Source of the DNA: Nocardia miyunensis NBRC 108239
GTDB lineage: Bacteria; Actinomycetota; Actinomycetes; Mycobacteriales; Mycobacteriaceae
Length of the DNA: 64,000 bases
Reading direction: 5' to 3'
Assembly (NCBI RefSeq): GCF_001613065.1
Contig: NZ_BDBQ01000086.1
Location: forward strand, 1-64,000
Shown: one piece after another, positions 41,991 to 50,308 of the stretch
Numbering within the stretch: the stretch's first letter is position 1
Layout of the letters: the number at the start of each line of letters is the position of its first letter
The notes under the pieces: model-generated
Seen by the model: the letters and a program-made list of their open reading frames with translations, nothing else
What the model was told of the DNA's origin: nothing
Database searches by the model: none
Translations under genes and position numbers: made by a program

Positions 41991-42812
41991 ATGATCGTGC
42001 TCACCCGTAACACCCCGGTCACGGAGGGGAGATCGCTCGGCAACGGCGGTTGCTTACCGTCCAGGGGTATGCGGACTGCGGCCGGAGGGCAGCGGGCCCA
42101 CGATGTGCGTCGGCTGCGGGACATATTGCGTGCTACGGTGCGCGGCGGCGGGTATGCGCGCGGTCAGTTGCCCAGTGAGAGCGAGCTGATGACCGCCTAT
42201 CGGGTGTCGCGGGCGACCGTGCGGGCCGCCCTGGCGCTGCTGCGCACCGAGGGGCTGATCGAACGGACCCAGGGGATCGGCACGCACGCCGTCCTGAAAC
42301 CGGTGACGACCTCGCTGCCCGAGGCGCACGGGGTGATGAAACCCTCTATGGGCAGCATGTTCAACCACCGGATGCGGCCGCGGGAACTGGATCGCTCGAT
42401 GGTCCCGGCCCCGGGCGCCATCGCCGAACGGCTCGAAATCGCCCCGGGCACACCGTGTCTGCGGCTCGAGTACGTGGCGTTGCACGAGGACGAGCCGCTG
42501 GCGATCGCGACGAACTATGTCCGCTGTCCCGAGGCGATCCAGCTGCTGGACACGCCCTTCGTCTCCGACTGGTACCAACTGCTCGCCGATTCCGGTGTGG
42601 CGCTGTCGGATTCGGAATTCGTGATCGACTGCGAACCGGCCGACGCCCCGTTGGCCGCCGCGCTGGGCGTTCGGGAGGGGACGCCCCTGATCTCGATGGA
42701 ACAGATCATCTACGACCTCGGCGGCCACCCGTTCGACGTCGCCTTCATTCACACGCGCGGGGAACGGTTTCGATTCGTCTCACGCGCCAGCAGTAGCAGG
42801 GAGTTGTCATGA
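41991..42812 (+). CDS. GntR/HutC family transcriptional regulator
   Basis: A 273-residue regulator. The N-terminal winged helix (LPSESELMTAYRVSRATVRAALALLRTEGLIE) and C-terminal UTRA ligand domain (RMRPRELDRSM, LRLEYVALHEDEPLA, ISMEQIIYDLGG) are complete. ATG 41991 follows GAGAGG with 6-nt spacing; the ATG 26 codons downstream would also spare the DNA-binding domain. It lies inside the operon, its stop overlapping the amidase start by ATGA, so it probably senses a substrate or intermediate and autoregulates. Confidence 0.88.
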   Translation: MIVLTRNTPVTEGRSLGNGGCLPSRGMRTAAGGQRAHDVRRLRDILRATVRGGGYARGQLPSESELMTAYRVSRATVRAALALLRTEGLIERTQGIGTHAVLKPVTTSLPEAHGVMKPSMGSMFNHRMRPRELDRSMVPAPGAIAERLEIAPGTPCLRLEYVALHEDEPLAIATNYVRCPEAIQLLDTPFVSDWYQLLADSGVALSDSEFVIDCEPADAPLAAALGVREGTPLISMEQIIYDLGGHPFDVAFIHTRGERFRFVSRASSSRELS

Positions 42813-44230
42813 CCGACATACCACTCACTCTCACCGACGCGGCAGCGGCACTGCGCGCCGGAACGACCACCTCGGTCGCCCTGACCCGCGCCGCGATCGC
42901 CGCGGCCGATGAATTCGACGGCACCGTAGGCGCGTATCTGGCCCGGTTCGACGAGTACGCGCTCGAGCGTGCCGCTGCGGCCGACGCCGACCTCGCGGCC
43001 GGGCAGGATCGCGGCCCGCTGCACGGAATTCCCGTGGGCGTCAAGGATATTCTGGCCATGGCCGAGGGGCCCACGACCGCGCAGAGCCTGATCCTGGACC
43101 GGGAGTGGGGTGCGGGCAAGGACGCGCCGGTCGTCGCGCGGCTCAAGGCGGCCGGTGCCGTGCTCACGGGTAAGACCACGACGATGGAATTCGCCTGCGG
43201 TATGCCCGATACCACCAAACCCTTTCCGGTGCCGCGCAATCCGTGGGATCCGGCCACCTGGCCCGGCGGGTCCAGCTCGGGTACCGGAATCGGCGTCGCG
43301 GCGGGGATGTTCCTGGCCGGAATCGGCACGGACACCGCGGGCAGCATCCGGATCCCGGCCGCGTTCTGCGGTGTCAGCGGGCTGATGCCGACATTCGGCC
43401 GGGTGCCCAAATCCGGTTGTGTGCCACTGGGTTACAGCCTCGACCACATCGGTCCGCTGGCGCGCAGCGCGCGGGATTGCGCGGCGATGCTCGAGGTGCT
43501 CGCCGGTGCGCATCCCAGCGATCCGGACTGCGTGGACGCCCCGTTCGCCGCACCGGAATGGGCCGGGGATCTGACCGGTGTGCGGATCGGGGTGGTGCGC
43601 GAGGGGCACTTTCCCGAGCTGAGCGATCCCGCGCTGGTCCCGACCTTCGACGCGGCCGTGGACGTGCTGGTGCGCGCGGGTGCGGACGTGCGCGAGGTGG
43701 TGCTGCCCTATCGGCAGGAGATGATCACCGCCGACATGATCACGATGGGATCCGAGGCGCTGGCCTATCACCGCACCGATCTGTCGCAGCGGTGGGACGA
43801 CTATTTCGTCGCGACTCGGGCGATGCTGGCGATCGGCGCTCAGGTGTCGGGCGCGGATTACGTTCAGGCACAACGGGTCCGGAGTGTCGCCCAGAATGCG
43901 GTGGGCGAGCTGTTCGACAGCGTGGACGTGGTGGTCTGCCCGACCGCGGCGGTCGGTGCGCCTACCTTCGAATCGATCACCGGCCCGGGCGGTCAGACCG
44001 ATGTCGGGACGCTGTTCAGCCTGATCCACACCCCGTACTGGGATTCGGTCGGTAATCCGGTACTGGCCGTGCCCATGGGTTTCACCGCGGCCGGACTGCC
44101 GCTGTCCATGCAACTGGCCGGACCGGCCTTCGGCGAGGCGGAGATCCTGCGCGTCGCCGACGTATTCCAGCAGGCCACCCAGTGGCATCTGCGGGCGCCC
44201 GAACTCGCCACCGAAGGAGCTGCGGCATGA
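42809..44230 (+). CDS. Amidase signature enzyme, AtzE-like
   Basis: A 473-residue amidase-signature hydrolase. The Ser-cisSer-Lys triad is visible: Lys in GIPVGVKDIL, the glycine/serine loop PGGSSSGTGIGVAAG, and the second serine in TDTAGSIRIPAAFCG. Residues TPYWDSVGNPVLAVPMG form the substrate-side strand. The next gene, a 64-residue AtzG-like protein, overlaps by ATGA; AtzE enzymes of biuret/cyanurate metabolism work with such a subunit, which is why AtzE-like is preferred over GatA. Substrate not determined: no cyanuric acid hydrolase or allophanate hydrolase is present in the window. Confidence 0.85.
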   Translation: MTDIPLTLTDAAAALRAGTTTSVALTRAAIAAADEFDGTVGAYLARFDEYALERAAAADADLAAGQDRGPLHGIPVGVKDILAMAEGPTTAQSLILDREWGAGKDAPVVARLKAAGAVLTGKTTTMEFACGMPDTTKPFPVPRNPWDPATWPGGSSSGTGIGVAAGMFLAGIGTDTAGSIRIPAAFCGVSGLMPTFGRVPKSGCVPLGYSLDHIGPLARSARDCAAMLEVLAGAHPSDPDCVDAPFAAPEWAGDLTGVRIGVVREGHFPELSDPALVPTFDAAVDVLVRAGADVREVVLPYRQEMITADMITMGSEALAYHRTDLSQRWDDYFVATRAMLAIGAQVSGADYVQAQRVRSVAQNAVGELFDSVDVVVCPTAAVGAPTFESITGPGGQTDVGTLFSLIHTPYWDSVGNPVLAVPMGFTAAGLPLSMQLAGPAFGEAEILRVADVFQQATQWHLRAPELATEGAAA

Positions 44231-44421
44231 ACGAGATCATGAAGACCCTGCTCGACGCGGCACAGCTGCCCGCGTCCGAGGACGAGATCACCGCCTATGC
44301 GGCTGGATTCGCCGATCAGCGGGCCGCGGTCGATGCCCTCTACGCGGTGCCGGACGCGCGGTACGCCGCCCCGGCGCTGCATTTCCGGGCCGCTTCGCGG
44401 ATCGCGGACTGGGCGAGCTGA
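44227..44421 (+). CDS. AtzG-like small amidase subunit
   Basis: A 64-residue helical protein (MNEIMKTLLDAAQLPASEDE, then YAAGFADQRAAVDALYAVP). This is the pattern of AtzG/DUF4089 proteins, GatC-like helical hairpins that bind AtzE-type amidases. It overlaps the amidase stop by ATGA and is the last gene of the operon. The family call rests on size, pattern and position; no direct motif is diagnostic. Confidence 0.72.
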   Translation: MNEIMKTLLDAAQLPASEDEITAYAAGFADQRAAVDALYAVPDARYAAPALHFRAASRIADWAS

Positions 44422-44463
44422 GGTCCTGCGAGTAGGCGGCCTGCCTCTTGCCTGTTGAATGTG

Positions 44464-44494
44464 CCGTTAAATGACGGTACATTAAATAACGGTA
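44464..44494. repeat. Repeats in promoter of the secreted Gly/Trp/His-rich protein
   Basis: Direct repeats TTAAATGACGGTA and TTAAATAACGGTA lie 15 bp apart, and outer arms CCGTTA and TAACGG form an inverted repeat. It is the only A/T-rich block between the operon end and the small secreted protein gene, and probably a promoter or operator. Confidence 0.5.
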
Positions 44495-44571
44495 AGAGGC
44501 GGATCCGTCGGGCGGGGCATGGTCTCGGGCGATAAGCGGATCCGAACACGTTGTGCACGTAAGGAGTTCGC

Positions 44572-44955
44572 ATGTCTCGAAATGTCGTTCCGCTGGGCGC
44601 GCGGCGCACGCTGTCCCGTGCGGCCGTCGCGTTCGTCATCGTCGCGACGCCGGTCGCGGTCGCGGTCCCGGCCTTCGCCGCTCCGGCCGCCGGAATTCCG
44701 GTGACCCCGGCTCCCGCGGCCACCGCACCCGCCACCCCGTCGGCCGATCCGGTGCATCGCGGCTGGGGGCATGGCGGTTGGGGTCATCCCGGTTGGGGGC
44801 GTCCAGGTGGCTGGGGTCATCACGGCTGGGGTTGGAATCAGTGGCGTGGCGGCGGCTGGGATCAGTGGGGCGGCGGCATGTTCTCGCCATACCCGTACGG
44901 TGGCATGTTCTCGCCGTACGGATACGGCGGCATGTCCACCGGCAGCGCCATGTGA
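44572..44955 (+). CDS. Small secreted Trp/Gly/His-rich repeat protein
   Basis: A 127-residue protein with a clear signal peptide (RRTLSRAAVAFVIVATPVAV, cleavage near AFAAPA), then a Pro/Ala linker, then short repeats around GWGHGGWGHPGWGRPGG, ending in WGGGMFSPYPYGGMFSPYGYGGM. Trp, Gly and His dominate the mature part, with paired FSPYxYGGM units at the end. Low-complexity secreted proteins of this kind are seen in Nocardia and Rhodococcus, but no function is established. His-rich units could bind copper or zinc; a multicopper oxidase lies 1.7 kb on. Confidence 0.8.
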   Translation: MSRNVVPLGARRTLSRAAVAFVIVATPVAVAVPAFAAPAAGIPVTPAPAATAPATPSADPVHRGWGHGGWGHPGWGRPGGWGHHGWGWNQWRGGGWDQWGGGMFSPYPYGGMFSPYGYGGMSTGSAM

Positions 44956-45014
44956 GCGCGGCGCATCGCGGGGCGGAGCCGTCGCCGGCGTGGATCGGCG
45001 GCGGCCCGGGGTCC

Positions 45015-45659
45015 TCAGCGCCGCCAGAAGAAGTGGTGCACCATACCGCTCGGGCTGGGGATCTGCTCCAGGTGGAAGCGGTCGGTGAGTTCCTCGGGAC
45101 TGGACCACAGCCGCTCGCCACGGCCGATCTCGATCCGTCCCACCGCGATGTGCATCTGATCGATGAGATCGGCGTCGAGAAATTCCCGCACCGTGTTCAC
45201 CCCGCCGCCGATGCGCACGTCCTTCCCGTCGGCCGCGGCGAACGCCTGTGCCAGCGCCTCCTTCGGTGACGCGTCGAGGAAGTGGAATGTGGTCTCGCCC
45301 AAGGTGAACGACGGTCGCACGTGGTGGGTGAGCACGAAAACCGGCGTGTGGAACGGGGGTTCCTCGCCCCACCAGCCCTGCCAGTCGTAGTTCTCCCACG
45401 GGCCGCGTTGCGGGCCGAATTTGTTGCGCCCCATGATCTCCGCGCCGATGTTGTTGTGGAAGTCGCGGGCGCAGTAGTCGTCCAGGCCGTAGGTGCCGCC
45501 CGGTTCGGTGCGGTTCGGCCAGTGTGCGGTCGCGCCTGCCCAGGCGAACAGTTCGGACGGATCGGCGTGGCCGAACGGCCGCTCGAAACTCTGCCCCTCC
45601 CCGGCTCCGTAACCGTCGCTCGACAGGGTGAAGTTCTGGACGCGGACCAGCTGTGTCAT
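45015..45659 (-). CDS. Dihydrofolate reductase-family (RibD C-terminal-like) protein
   Basis: A 214-residue protein of the RibD/DHFR-like family. TLSSDGYGAG replaces the usual SLDGxxAG start, NNIGAEIMGRNKFGP matches the strand and helix with Gly-Arg, VFVLTHHVRPS and IGGGVNTVREFLDADLIDQ are conserved family blocks (GGG loop for NADPH). Members reduce unsaturated or ring-nitrogen compounds with NADPH; the substrate is unknown. It stands alone, convergent with the small secreted protein gene. Confidence 0.85.
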   Translation of the reverse strand: MTQLVRVQNFTLSSDGYGAGEGQSFERPFGHADPSELFAWAGATAHWPNRTEPGGTYGLDDYCARDFHNNIGAEIMGRNKFGPQRGPWENYDWQGWWGEEPPFHTPVFVLTHHVRPSFTLGETTFHFLDASPKEALAQAFAAADGKDVRIGGGVNTVREFLDADLIDQMHIAVGRIEIGRGERLWSSPEELTDRFHLEQIPSPSGMVHHFFWRR

Positions 45660-45832
45660 TCGAAACCCCTTCTGATTGCAATCTGCAGTCGGGAGACTAG
45701 CTGCGCGGGAGGCATCGGGGGGGCGAGCCGATGCCTGAGGGTGGCGTTCTCGCGGAATCGACCGCGGCCTACGAGGATGCGGTCGCCGCGCGGCATAGGT
45801 GCGCGGGCCTGGCGGGCTGAGCCGCCGCTATC

Positions 45833-46501
45833 TCATTTCTCCCGAGTTTGTGACGGCGTGGTGAGCAGATCGATGACGGCGTGCGCCTCCTGTGCGGTGG
45901 GGATGGGTAGGCTGTCGCGGCCGTGGATCAGGCCGATGCCCAGATAGACCATCGCGCCCGCGCGCAGGCGGGCCTGGGCGGTGTCGAAACCGAGTTCGAG
46001 CATGGTCTGCTCGACGATGTCGAAAACCTTGCGCTCGAGCGCCTGGACCGCGCCGGCCACCTTGGCGTCGTTGCGCGCCCATTCGCGCACCGTGGCCTCC
46101 ACGATCCAGGTGCTCGGATCGACCAGCAGTGTGGCCATCTGCTCGATGCGCTGTTCGACGGGGATGGAGTCGATGGCGCCGAGGGCGCGCACGGCGTCGC
46201 TCTGCACGGCGCTCCAGCGGTCGGCCATCGCCTTCATCAGCTGCTGGATATCGTCGAAATGCCAGTAGAAGCTGCCCTTGGTGACGCCCAGTTCGGTGCA
46301 CAGCCGGGGAATCTTGATGGCGGACACGCCTTCTCGCGCGAGCATGGCCAGCGCGCCGTCGACCCAGTCGTCGTAGGACAGGCGCGGGCTGCGGCTGCGA
46401 CCGCTGCGCTGGGCCTGCGCCTTCTTCGATCTCCGCGGCCGCGCATCGGATTCCGGCTCGGTTCCGGTGCTCGGTTCCGGAGGGCTGTCTGCTGCGCTCA
46501 C
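45833..46501 (-). CDS. TetR/AcrR family transcriptional regulator
   Basis: A 222-residue TetR protein with a 40-residue basic N-terminal extension (PRRSKKAQAQRSGRSRSPR). The helix-turn-helix is IKIPRLCTELGVTKGSFYWHF at about residues 62-82. It is divergent from the multicopper oxidase gene, whose promoter holds a palindromic element that recurs before the hmgA operon, so this regulator is a candidate for both. GTG start. Confidence 0.88.
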   Translation of the reverse strand: MSAADSPPEPSTGTEPESDARPRRSKKAQAQRSGRSRSPRLSYDDWVDGALAMLAREGVSAIKIPRLCTELGVTKGSFYWHFDDIQQLMKAMADRWSAVQSDAVRALGAIDSIPVEQRIEQMATLLVDPSTWIVEATVREWARNDAKVAGAVQALERKVFDIVEQTMLELGFDTAQARLRAGAMVYLGIGLIHGRDSLPIPTAQEAHAVIDLLTTPSQTREK

Positions 46502-46631
46502 GTCTTCGATGCTAGGCCAACGATCGGTCGGGCCATTGCATGCACGGCTTGCGGCGCAGGTGAGGGGGCTGAATTCACGGGTTCTCCGATTCTGCTCGCC
46601 CGGTGGTCGCGGCTGTGTACCATTCAGCGAA

Positions 46632-46658
46632 GTACCGTGGACTATACCAAAAAGTATG
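46632..46658. promoter_or_regulatory. Composite regulatory element, multicopper oxidase promoter
   Basis: GTACCGT followed 5 bp later by ATAC-CAAAAAG-TATG (arms ATAC/GTAT). A matching arrangement, GTACCGT then GTACTATAAAGTACG, precedes the alpha/beta hydrolase-hmgA operon 4.3 kb away. The 15-bp cores agree at 11 of 15 positions, and the four differences are all either transitions or A/T exchanges. It sits about 45 bp before the oxidase ATG. Confidence 0.55.
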
Positions 46659-46701
46659 ATGGGACAGGATGTGCGATGAGGCCATCCGAGGAGGACCAGC
46701 G

Positions 46702-48495
46702 ATGGGCGCGATCGGCCGCCGGAGATTTCTGCGGCGCGCCGGAATCGGTCTGGCCGTCGCCGGAATGTACGGCCGCGCAGGGAATCTCGCGTCCGCCGAG
46801 CCGCCCGCCCTGCCGCCGAGTCCGCTGCTGTTCCACTCCCCGCCGATGCGGCCCTTCGTCGACGAGATGCCGCGGTTGCCGGTGCTGCGCGGCGATGCTC
46901 TGGAGCTGAACGCCGTGACGACGACGCACCGATTCCATCGCGATCTGGGGCCCGCGCCCTCGCTCGGGTACGGCGGAATGGAGTATCTGGGCCCGACCAT
47001 CGAACATCGCGTGGACGAGCCGCTGACCCTGCGGTTCGGCAACCGGATCGGCGCGCACCCCTTCGCGGCGGATATGGACACTACCGTGCACGGGGTCGGG
47101 GAGCACTACCGGACCTCGCCACCGTGTTCGTTCCATCTGCACGGCGGGGTGACCCCGCCGGACAGCGACGGGCATCCCGAACGGCTGGTCTTCCCCGGAC
47201 AGAGCCTGACGCACCACTTTCCGCTGCGCCAGTACGCCGCCAACCTCTGGTATCACGACCACGCGATGGGCATCACCCGCGCGAACGTCTACGCCGGGCT
47301 GGCGGGGATGGTGCTGCTGCGGGACGAATTCGACACCGGCGCGCCCGGCAATCCGCTCGGACTGCCCGCGGGTGAGTTCGAGATCCCGATGGTGTTGCAG
47401 GAGAAGCTGTTCAGCGCCGACGGGCAGCAGAGCCTGCGTTCGACGGTCGTCGTGCCGCAGGGCGCGTGGGAGGGCGGCGGCGTCGGCGACGTGGGGCTGG
47501 TCAACGGCGTCGTGTGGCCGGAACTCGAGGTCGCCCGCGGGCTCTACCGGTTCCGGGTGCTCAACGCGGCCTCGTTCAGTCTGTGGAATCTGTTCTTCGG
47601 CAATCGAATGCGGTTCTGGGTGATCGGCAATGATCACGGCCTACTGGATCGACCGGTGCCGGTGCGCAACCTGCTGCTCGAGCCGGGGGAGCGGGTGGAT
47701 CTGCTGGTCGACTTCTCCGGACTCGCACCGGGGGAGACCGTCGAGTTGCGCAATGACGAGGCGCCGGTGTTCCAGGCCGCGATGCTCGGTGAGGTCGCGA
47801 TGCCGCTGTTCTGCCGATTCCGCGCGGCGAGCCGTCGCGGGTTCACCGGGCCTGTGCCGCAACGACTTCGGGGAGCCGCGGGCCTGCCCGCGGCGATGCC
47901 CGCGCTGGAGAGACCGGCCGTCGTGCGGAACGTCACCGTCAGCCAGCCCTACGCCGTGCGCATGCCACCGGCGATCATGGTGCTGAACAACCTCACCTTC
48001 GACGACCCCGAGATCGAGTTGCCCCGCCAGGGCACGGTCGAGCAGTGGAACATCGTCAACATCACCCCCGATCCGCATCCCATCCACATCCACCTGGTCA
48101 ACTTCCGCATCCTGGGCCGAACCCCGTTGCGCACCATCGACTATCAGCTGGCCAACCCGCAGCCGCCCGTCGGAGTGAAGTGGACCCCGTCGGCGGAGAA
48201 CTTCCTCGGCGGACCCGAACAGCCGCCTGCCCCATGGGAATCGGGCTGGAAGGACATCGTCCGGGCCGAGGGCGGCACCGTCACCAGAATCATCGTCCGA
48301 TTCCCCACCGCCGAAGAACTCGGCTTCGACCCGGACGCGACATTCCCCAGCGTCCCCATGCAGCACACCGGAAACAACATGGCGGCAACGCATTCCATGC
48401 CCGGCGGCGAACTACAGGGCTACGTCTGGCACTGCCACCTGCTCGACCACGAGGACCACGAGATGATGCTGCGCTACCGGACGGTCCGCGAATGA
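46702..48495 (+). CDS. CotA-like multicopper oxidase, Tat-exported
   Basis: A 597-residue multicopper oxidase that reduces O2 to water while oxidising a phenol, pigment or metal. A twin-arginine leader GRRRFLRRAGIG starts the protein. Copper motifs are FHLHGG, WYHDHAMG, HPIHIHL and HCHLLDHEDHEMM, giving three cupredoxin domains; YHDHAMGITRANVYAGL closely resembles CotA/bilirubin-oxidase-type enzymes. ATG follows GGAGGA. It is divergent from a TetR regulator. Extracytoplasmic location is inferred from the Tat leader. Substrate unknown. Confidence 0.92.
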   Translation: MGAIGRRRFLRRAGIGLAVAGMYGRAGNLASAEPPALPPSPLLFHSPPMRPFVDEMPRLPVLRGDALELNAVTTTHRFHRDLGPAPSLGYGGMEYLGPTIEHRVDEPLTLRFGNRIGAHPFAADMDTTVHGVGEHYRTSPPCSFHLHGGVTPPDSDGHPERLVFPGQSLTHHFPLRQYAANLWYHDHAMGITRANVYAGLAGMVLLRDEFDTGAPGNPLGLPAGEFEIPMVLQEKLFSADGQQSLRSTVVVPQGAWEGGGVGDVGLVNGVVWPELEVARGLYRFRVLNAASFSLWNLFFGNRMRFWVIGNDHGLLDRPVPVRNLLLEPGERVDLLVDFSGLAPGETVELRNDEAPVFQAAMLGEVAMPLFCRFRAASRRGFTGPVPQRLRGAAGLPAAMPALERPAVVRNVTVSQPYAVRMPPAIMVLNNLTFDDPEIELPRQGTVEQWNIVNITPDPHPIHIHLVNFRILGRTPLRTIDYQLANPQPPVGVKWTPSAENFLGGPEQPPAPWESGWKDIVRAEGGTVTRIIVRFPTAEELGFDPDATFPSVPMQHTGNNMAATHSMPGGELQGYVWHCHLLDHEDHEMMLRYRTVRE

Positions 48496-48612
48496 ACGCC
48501 CGCATCGCATCGCCTCGCGCGGAGCATGGATGGCATCGCCGTGAGCCACGGTGGCGTGAGCGCCGCAATTGTCGGCTGACGATCTCGCGAAAGGCCGGGC
48601 GAACGGCACCGT

Positions 48613-49167
48613 GTGGTCACTCGGGCCGCGGCCGGGGTCGACGGCCCTGCGTCGACTCTGATCGATGAGCTCGGACCGCTGCTGGACACCCAGACCGTCA
48701 CCGGGGATCGGATCCGGCAGTGGGCCTCGTCGCTGGCCGCGCTGACCGGGACATTGCGCACCGTGGACGCACACCTGCGCGGCGTCATCGCCCAGGCCGG
48801 ACCGGCTGCCGACGAGGTCACCGCCCTGTTCACCCGGCTGCGCCCGACCCTGCCGCTGCTGCTGTCCAATCTCGTCACCGTGGAACAGGTTGCGGCCGTG
48901 CACAACCCGTCACTACAGCAGATTCTGGTGCTCTATCCGCCGCTGATCGCCGCGCCCGCTGCGGCCGTACCCGCACAACCGGCCGCCGCGGTCACCACCT
49001 ACACCCCGACCGACGGCAGCTACGTCGGCGGCGCCGGCAAACTCTACGCCGATGGGTCTGCGCCAGAACAATTCGGGGCATCCCCTCCGACTGCCCACCC
49101 TGCTCGCTCCACCACCGTGAAGGTCGATCGCGACTTTCACGGCCGATGTCGTTGCGGTGGAGCATGA
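48613..49167 (+). pseudogene. MCE-family protein fragment
   Basis: The frame contains the middle and C-terminal part of an MCE (mammalian cell entry) protein: STLIDELGPLLDTQTVTGDR, IRQWASSLAALTGTLRTVD, then LFTRLRPTLPLLLSNLVTVEQV, NPSLQQILVLYPPL and YTPTDGSYVGGAGKLYADG. The N-terminal transmembrane helix and MCE domain are absent, and the C-terminus runs into unrelated sequence. It is a relic of a larger gene. Together with an Mce-associated relic 1.1 kb on, in opposite orientation, it suggests an old mce operon was deleted here. Confidence 0.8.
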
Positions 49168-49229
49168 TTCGAGTCGGCCGTGGTTCGGGTCGAGCTGTTG
49201 TCGGCCCGCGAGCGCGGTCGCGGCAGGGG

Positions 49230-49910
49230 CTACTCCGAGGCCGGCTCGGAGTCCGTCGGTGTCCAGGTGTCGGCGGTTTCGCCGGTGGCCAGGAAGATGG
49301 TGCGGCGGCCCACCTCGACGGCGTTGTCGGCGAAACGTTCGTAGTAGCGGCCCAGGAGGGTGAGGTCGACCGCGGCGGTGACGCCGTAACCCCAGTCGGG
49401 ATTCAGGACCAGGCCCAGGAGTTCCTCGTGGAGGTGGTCCATGGCGTCGTCCTGGGCGTCCAGGGTGGCCGCGGACTCCGGGTTGCCGGATTCGAGGACC
49501 GCGGCGGCGCTGGTGGCGATCTCGACCGCGGCCTCGCCCATGCGAGTGATCAACGGCCGCACGGGATCCGCGACGACGAAGTCCGGATGACGACGGCGAG
49601 CGCTGACCGCGACGTGACCGGCCAGCGCGCCCATCCGCTGCAGATTCCCGATCAGCTGGATTGCGGTCACGACCTGCCGTAACTCACTCGCCACGGGCGC
49701 CTGCAGCGTCAATAGTCGAATCGACTCCTGCTCTGCCTGCTGCGCCATGGTCTCGACGCGAGCGGCGGTATCGATCGCGGCTTCGGCCAGTTCGATATCC
49801 GCCGTCACCAGAGCCTGCGTCGCATCGGCGATCGCGGCCCTGTCCTGAAGGCAGATCAGTTGCTGCAGCTGTGCCAGCTGCCGCAGGTTCTCGTGGTAGT
49901 CACCGCGCAT
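49230..49910 (-). CDS. phoU: Phosphate transport regulator PhoU
   Basis: A 226-residue two-repeat helical protein of the PhoU family. The paired PhoU signatures are visible as helices ETMAQQAEQESIRLLTLQAP and AQDDAMDHLHEELLGLVL, plus LLGRYYERFADNAVEVG with the E-R-x-A-D-N metal motif. PhoU represses phosphate-starvation signalling by contacting the Pst transporter and PhoR. No pst genes are nearby. Actinomycetes often have more than one PhoU; this may be the accessory copy. Confidence 0.92.
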   Translation of the reverse strand: MRGDYHENLRQLAQLQQLICLQDRAAIADATQALVTADIELAEAAIDTAARVETMAQQAEQESIRLLTLQAPVASELRQVVTAIQLIGNLQRMGALAGHVAVSARRRHPDFVVADPVRPLITRMGEAAVEIATSAAAVLESGNPESAATLDAQDDAMDHLHEELLGLVLNPDWGYGVTAAVDLTLLGRYYERFADNAVEVGRRTIFLATGETADTWTPTDSEPASE

Positions 49911-49984
49911 ACCCGATTCAATCGCATTCGGGTTCGCGGCGCGTCACCACCCCGGGGGATTCGCCGATCGGATTGGGCTGCGGT

Positions 49985-50251
49985 TCAGTCGTTACGAAAC
50001 TGTTCGGCTCGACCCTGCACCCGCTGGGAGAAGGTTTCGGTCCATGCGGCGGTCTCCCCGGCCTCCTCACCGAGCCCGCCGCGCCGCCCGGGGACCGCGG
50101 ATCCCTTGGGGCGGGATCGCTGCGCGATCTTCCGCACGTTCCAGGCGAGGTAGTCCGGCACGCTCATGCCCGCGCACACGGCCGCATCGCACAGGGAATC
50201 CCAATCGAAGCTGTCCACGGTCACTGTCACAGTGACATCTCTGGTCGCCAT
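49985..50251 (-). CDS. Small ribbon-helix-helix-like protein
   Basis: An 88-residue protein: MATRDVTVTVTVDSFDW gives a beta strand, LCDAAVCAGMS helix A and VPDYLAWNVRKIAQRS helix B, which is the order of ribbon-helix-helix DNA-binding proteins or toxin-antitoxin antitoxins. A basic and polar tail follows. There is no adjacent toxin gene. ATG 50251 is preferred over a longer frame, which would lack a ribosome site. The assignment is by pattern only. Confidence 0.6.
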   Translation of the reverse strand: MATRDVTVTVTVDSFDWDSLCDAAVCAGMSVPDYLAWNVRKIAQRSRPKGSAVPGRRGGLGEEAGETAAWTETFSQRVQGRAEQFRND

Positions 50252-50308
50252 AACGGAACACCATAGACCTCCAAGCAGAACGCGGTGCGCGACATTGCCG
50301 AGTTCATA

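Noticed and set aside
39697..44421. Calling the operon a cyanuric acid degradation pathway
   Set aside because: AtzD (ring opening) and AtzF (allophanate hydrolase) are not in the window, and AtzE/AtzG-like pairs also occur in other amide pathways.
44464..44494. A third full copy of the oxidase/hmgA promoter element
   Set aside because: Only about 11 of 15 degenerate positions match and the upstream half is spaced differently; it may be chance in A/T-rich DNA.
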